A DNA stretch of 44,056 bases, from the NCBI GenBank assembly GCA_045643125.1, contig JAZUKE010000037.1, forward strand, positions 1 to 44,056. Reading direction: 5' to 3'. The position numbers were made by a program, and so were the translations under genes. Shown here in pieces: positions 42,837-44,056 of this stretch. Numbering within the stretch: position 1 is the first letter of the stretch; each line of letters opens with the position of its first letter. The notes beneath the pieces were generated by a model. The model was not told where the DNA came from and searched no databases. It saw only the letters and a program-made list of their open reading frames with translations. This stretch comes from UBA1206 sp045643125. Lineage in GTDB: Bacteria; Bacillota; Clostridia; Oscillospirales; CAG-382.

Positions 42837-42919
42837 CATCATTTCGCGTAAGCGATACATCACGCGCCGTAAGGCGTGCATCACGTTGCGGAACAACACA
42901 TCATTTCGCGTAAGCGAAC
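42837..42919. repeat. Tandem array of four hairpin units of about 21 nt
   Basis: Units lie at 42837-42857, 42858-42878, 42879-42898 and 42899-42919. Each begins CATCA. The stems are TCGC-GTAA-GCGA, CGCGCC-GTAA-GGCGTG (one G.T pair), GTTG-CGGAA-CAAC (one base short, as if a G was lost from GTTGC-GGAA-GCAAC) and TTCGC-GTAA-GCGAA. Stem sequence changes between units but pairing is kept. There are no spacers, so this is not a CRISPR array. Confidence 0.8.
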
Positions 42920-42920
42920 T

Positions 42921-42946
42921 AAAAAAGTGCCTTTCGGCACTTTTTT
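42921..42946. terminator. Bidirectional rho-independent terminator
   Basis: A perfect 11-bp stem, AAAAAAGTGCC-TTTC-GGCACTTTTTT, has an A-run and a T-run at its base. It stands 4 nt before the 3' end of the minus-strand oxidoreductase gene and can serve both strands. Confidence 0.92.
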
Positions 42947-42950
42947 GTCA

Positions 42951-43988
42951 TTATTTGTCCTGATTAAGATAAATGCGTCTGTGTTCCTTGCCGGACTGAT
43001 AGATGGCGCAGATCATTTCCTGAGTCTTGTATGCGCTTTCCACGGGGATGAAAGGCGCATCTCCGGTTTCGAGGCAGTGGTAATAGTTCTTTATCTGCTT
43101 GACGTGGTTGACGCCCCAATAGGATTTTACGTTGCCGTAATTGAAATCTTCGGTGGGATTTCTGTCGGCACGCATCGTTCTGCCGTTCTTGAACGTGACG
43201 ATGGAGGTATCGGCGAACATCTTGACGAGTGCGTTTTCGCAGTCGATCTCGATCTCGACGTCGGCATCGTAGGAATAATAGTTGATCGCGTGGAACGCGG
43301 TGAGAAGTCCGGATTTGTATTTGATGATGCCTTCTGCGGAGTCTTCGACTTCGATTATTTCGTGACCTCTGTTTGCGATGGTTGCATCGACGAATTCAAT
43401 GTCTTCGTCGATTATATAACGGAGCATATCGAGGGTGTGGATGGCTTGGTCGATGATGACGCCGCCGCCTTCCTTGTCCCAGGTGCCCTTCCAATCGCTG
43501 GAGGTGTAGTATTTGTCGGATCTGTCCCAGGTAACGGCGCATTTCGCGGCTTTGATCTTGCCGAGAAGTCCCTTTTCCTTGAGGTCTTTGACAAGGAGAG
43601 TGCCTTCGTTGTAGTGGTTCTGGAAAATACAGCCGAGGAACTTGCCGGTCTTTTTCGCGGTGTCGATCATCGCTTTTGCGTCCTTAAGCTCGATAGCCAT
43701 AGGCTTTTCGGTAAGTACGTTCACGCCGTGTTCCATAGCGTAGATAGCTACGATCGGGTGGAGATAGTGGGGGAGGCAGAGATGGACTACGTCGAGATTT
43801 TCTTTTTCGATCATCTCTTTGTAATCGGTATAATATTTTACGCCGAATTCGGCGGCTTTGGCTTTTGCTCTTTCTTCTTTTACGTCGCAGACTGCTACAA
43901 GCTCTGCGTTTTCGCATCTGGTGATCGAAACTGCGTGCATTGGGAAAATATTGCCGCAGCCAATGACAGCGGATCTGAACTTTTTCAT
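42951..43988 (-). CDS. Gfo/Idh/MocA family NAD(P)-dependent oxidoreductase
   Basis: The ATG at 43988 has AGGAGGAT about 8-9 nt upstream and begins the Rossmann strand (KKFRSAVIGCGNI); a start 30 nt further upstream would include that site and is rejected. The 345-residue protein has the EKP motif (94-96) and IIDQAIHTLD (178-187) with the usual Asp and His of the substrate domain. It should interconvert a hydroxyl and a keto group on a sugar or cyclitol. GC content and codon use are again like the main chromosome, so the island ends before it. Its operon lies beyond the window edge. Confidence 0.9.
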   Translation of the reverse strand: MKKFRSAVIGCGNIFPMHAVSITRCENAELVAVCDVKEERAKAKAAEFGVKYYTDYKEMIEKENLDVVHLCLPHYLHPIVAIYAMEHGVNVLTEKPMAIELKDAKAMIDTAKKTGKFLGCIFQNHYNEGTLLVKDLKEKGLLGKIKAAKCAVTWDRSDKYYTSSDWKGTWDKEGGGVIIDQAIHTLDMLRYIIDEDIEFVDATIANRGHEIIEVEDSAEGIIKYKSGLLTAFHAINYYSYDADVEIEIDCENALVKMFADTSIVTFKNGRTMRADRNPTEDFNYGNVKSYWGVNHVKQIKNYYHCLETGDAPFIPVESAYKTQEMICAIYQSGKEHRRIYLNQDK

Positions 43989-44056
43989 TGAAAATATCCT
44001 CCTGATTATTACAGACAAATATAAAAACAGACGGACGGCTATTAAGGTTGTCTATT

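Noticed and set aside
42837..42919. Possible CRISPR array.
   Set aside because: Units are about 21 nt and directly joined, with no unique spacers and no cas genes nearby.
41234..42950. Insertion sequence, integron or prophage remnant.
   Set aside because: No transposase, integrase, recombinase or phage gene is seen in any frame, and no clear terminal inverted repeats with target duplication were found.
43989..44056. Promoter for the last minus-strand gene.
   Set aside because: A TATATT-like box exists but no -35 at suitable distance; the upstream part lies beyond the window.

Overview
This window looks like chromosomal DNA of an endospore-forming member of the Bacillota, most likely class Clostridia and perhaps an uncultured gut lineage. 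Evidence is the conserved gene order (plsX-rnc-radical SAM-smc-ftsY, and spoVB-type flippase-hup-rqcP-yabP-yabQ-divIC-S1 protein), the sporulation genes yabP and yabQ, strong AAGGAGG-type ribosome binding sites, frequent TTG starts and sigma-A promoters. The species cannot be fixed from sequence reading alone.

Layout. (1) 1-9.9 kb is a metabolic, glycan-oriented flank. On the minus strand are a surface GH20 beta-hexosaminidase and tex. Divergent from them is a cytosolic DUF4965/glutaminase-A-like protein. A four-gene minus-strand operon follows: RNHCP zinc protein, five-helix membrane protein, Gfo/Idh/MocA dehydrogenase, TIM-barrel sugar isomerase. (2) 9.9-35 kb is a long, tightly packed plus-strand housekeeping run: DUF1385 protein, prmC, a SpoU-type rRNA methyltransferase, dprA, topA, plsX, rnc, radical SAM, smc, ftsY, rdgB, cdaA-cdaR, recJ, rsh, dtd, hemZ, a nucleoside kinase and a lipid flippase. 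Many neighbours overlap by 1-26 nt, which suggests translational coupling. (3) 35-41.2 kb has hup, the rqcP-yabP-yabQ-divIC-yabR sporulation/division cluster, hpf, a THUMP methyltransferase and groES-groEL, several with near-consensus promoters. (4) 41.2-42.95 kb is an accessory island of visibly lower GC. It holds a frameshifted AlkZ-like fragment, the tail of an unknown gene, an intact aminoglycoside-phosphotransferase-like kinase and a truncated YdcF/DUF218 gene. (5) A second Gfo/Idh/MocA gene on the minus strand closes the window.

The most unusual signal is not a protein gene. The island in (4) is bracketed by families of small hairpins. On its right is a tandem array of four about 21-nt units, each beginning CATCA and folding into a short stem capped by GTAA or GGAA, with stem sequences that change in a compensatory way. 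The array starts exactly where the YdcF reading frame loses homology. On its left is a composite intergenic element: a purine-rich lead, a perfect ATTATTTTC... hairpin and tandem AATTTGN heptamers. The same element, in the same order, follows the terminator at 6.38 kb. I read these as a REP-like mobile or structural repeat family, possibly undescribed, that marks gene-truncation and insertion boundaries. No transposase, integrase, phage gene, CRISPR array, rRNA or tRNA was seen in the window.
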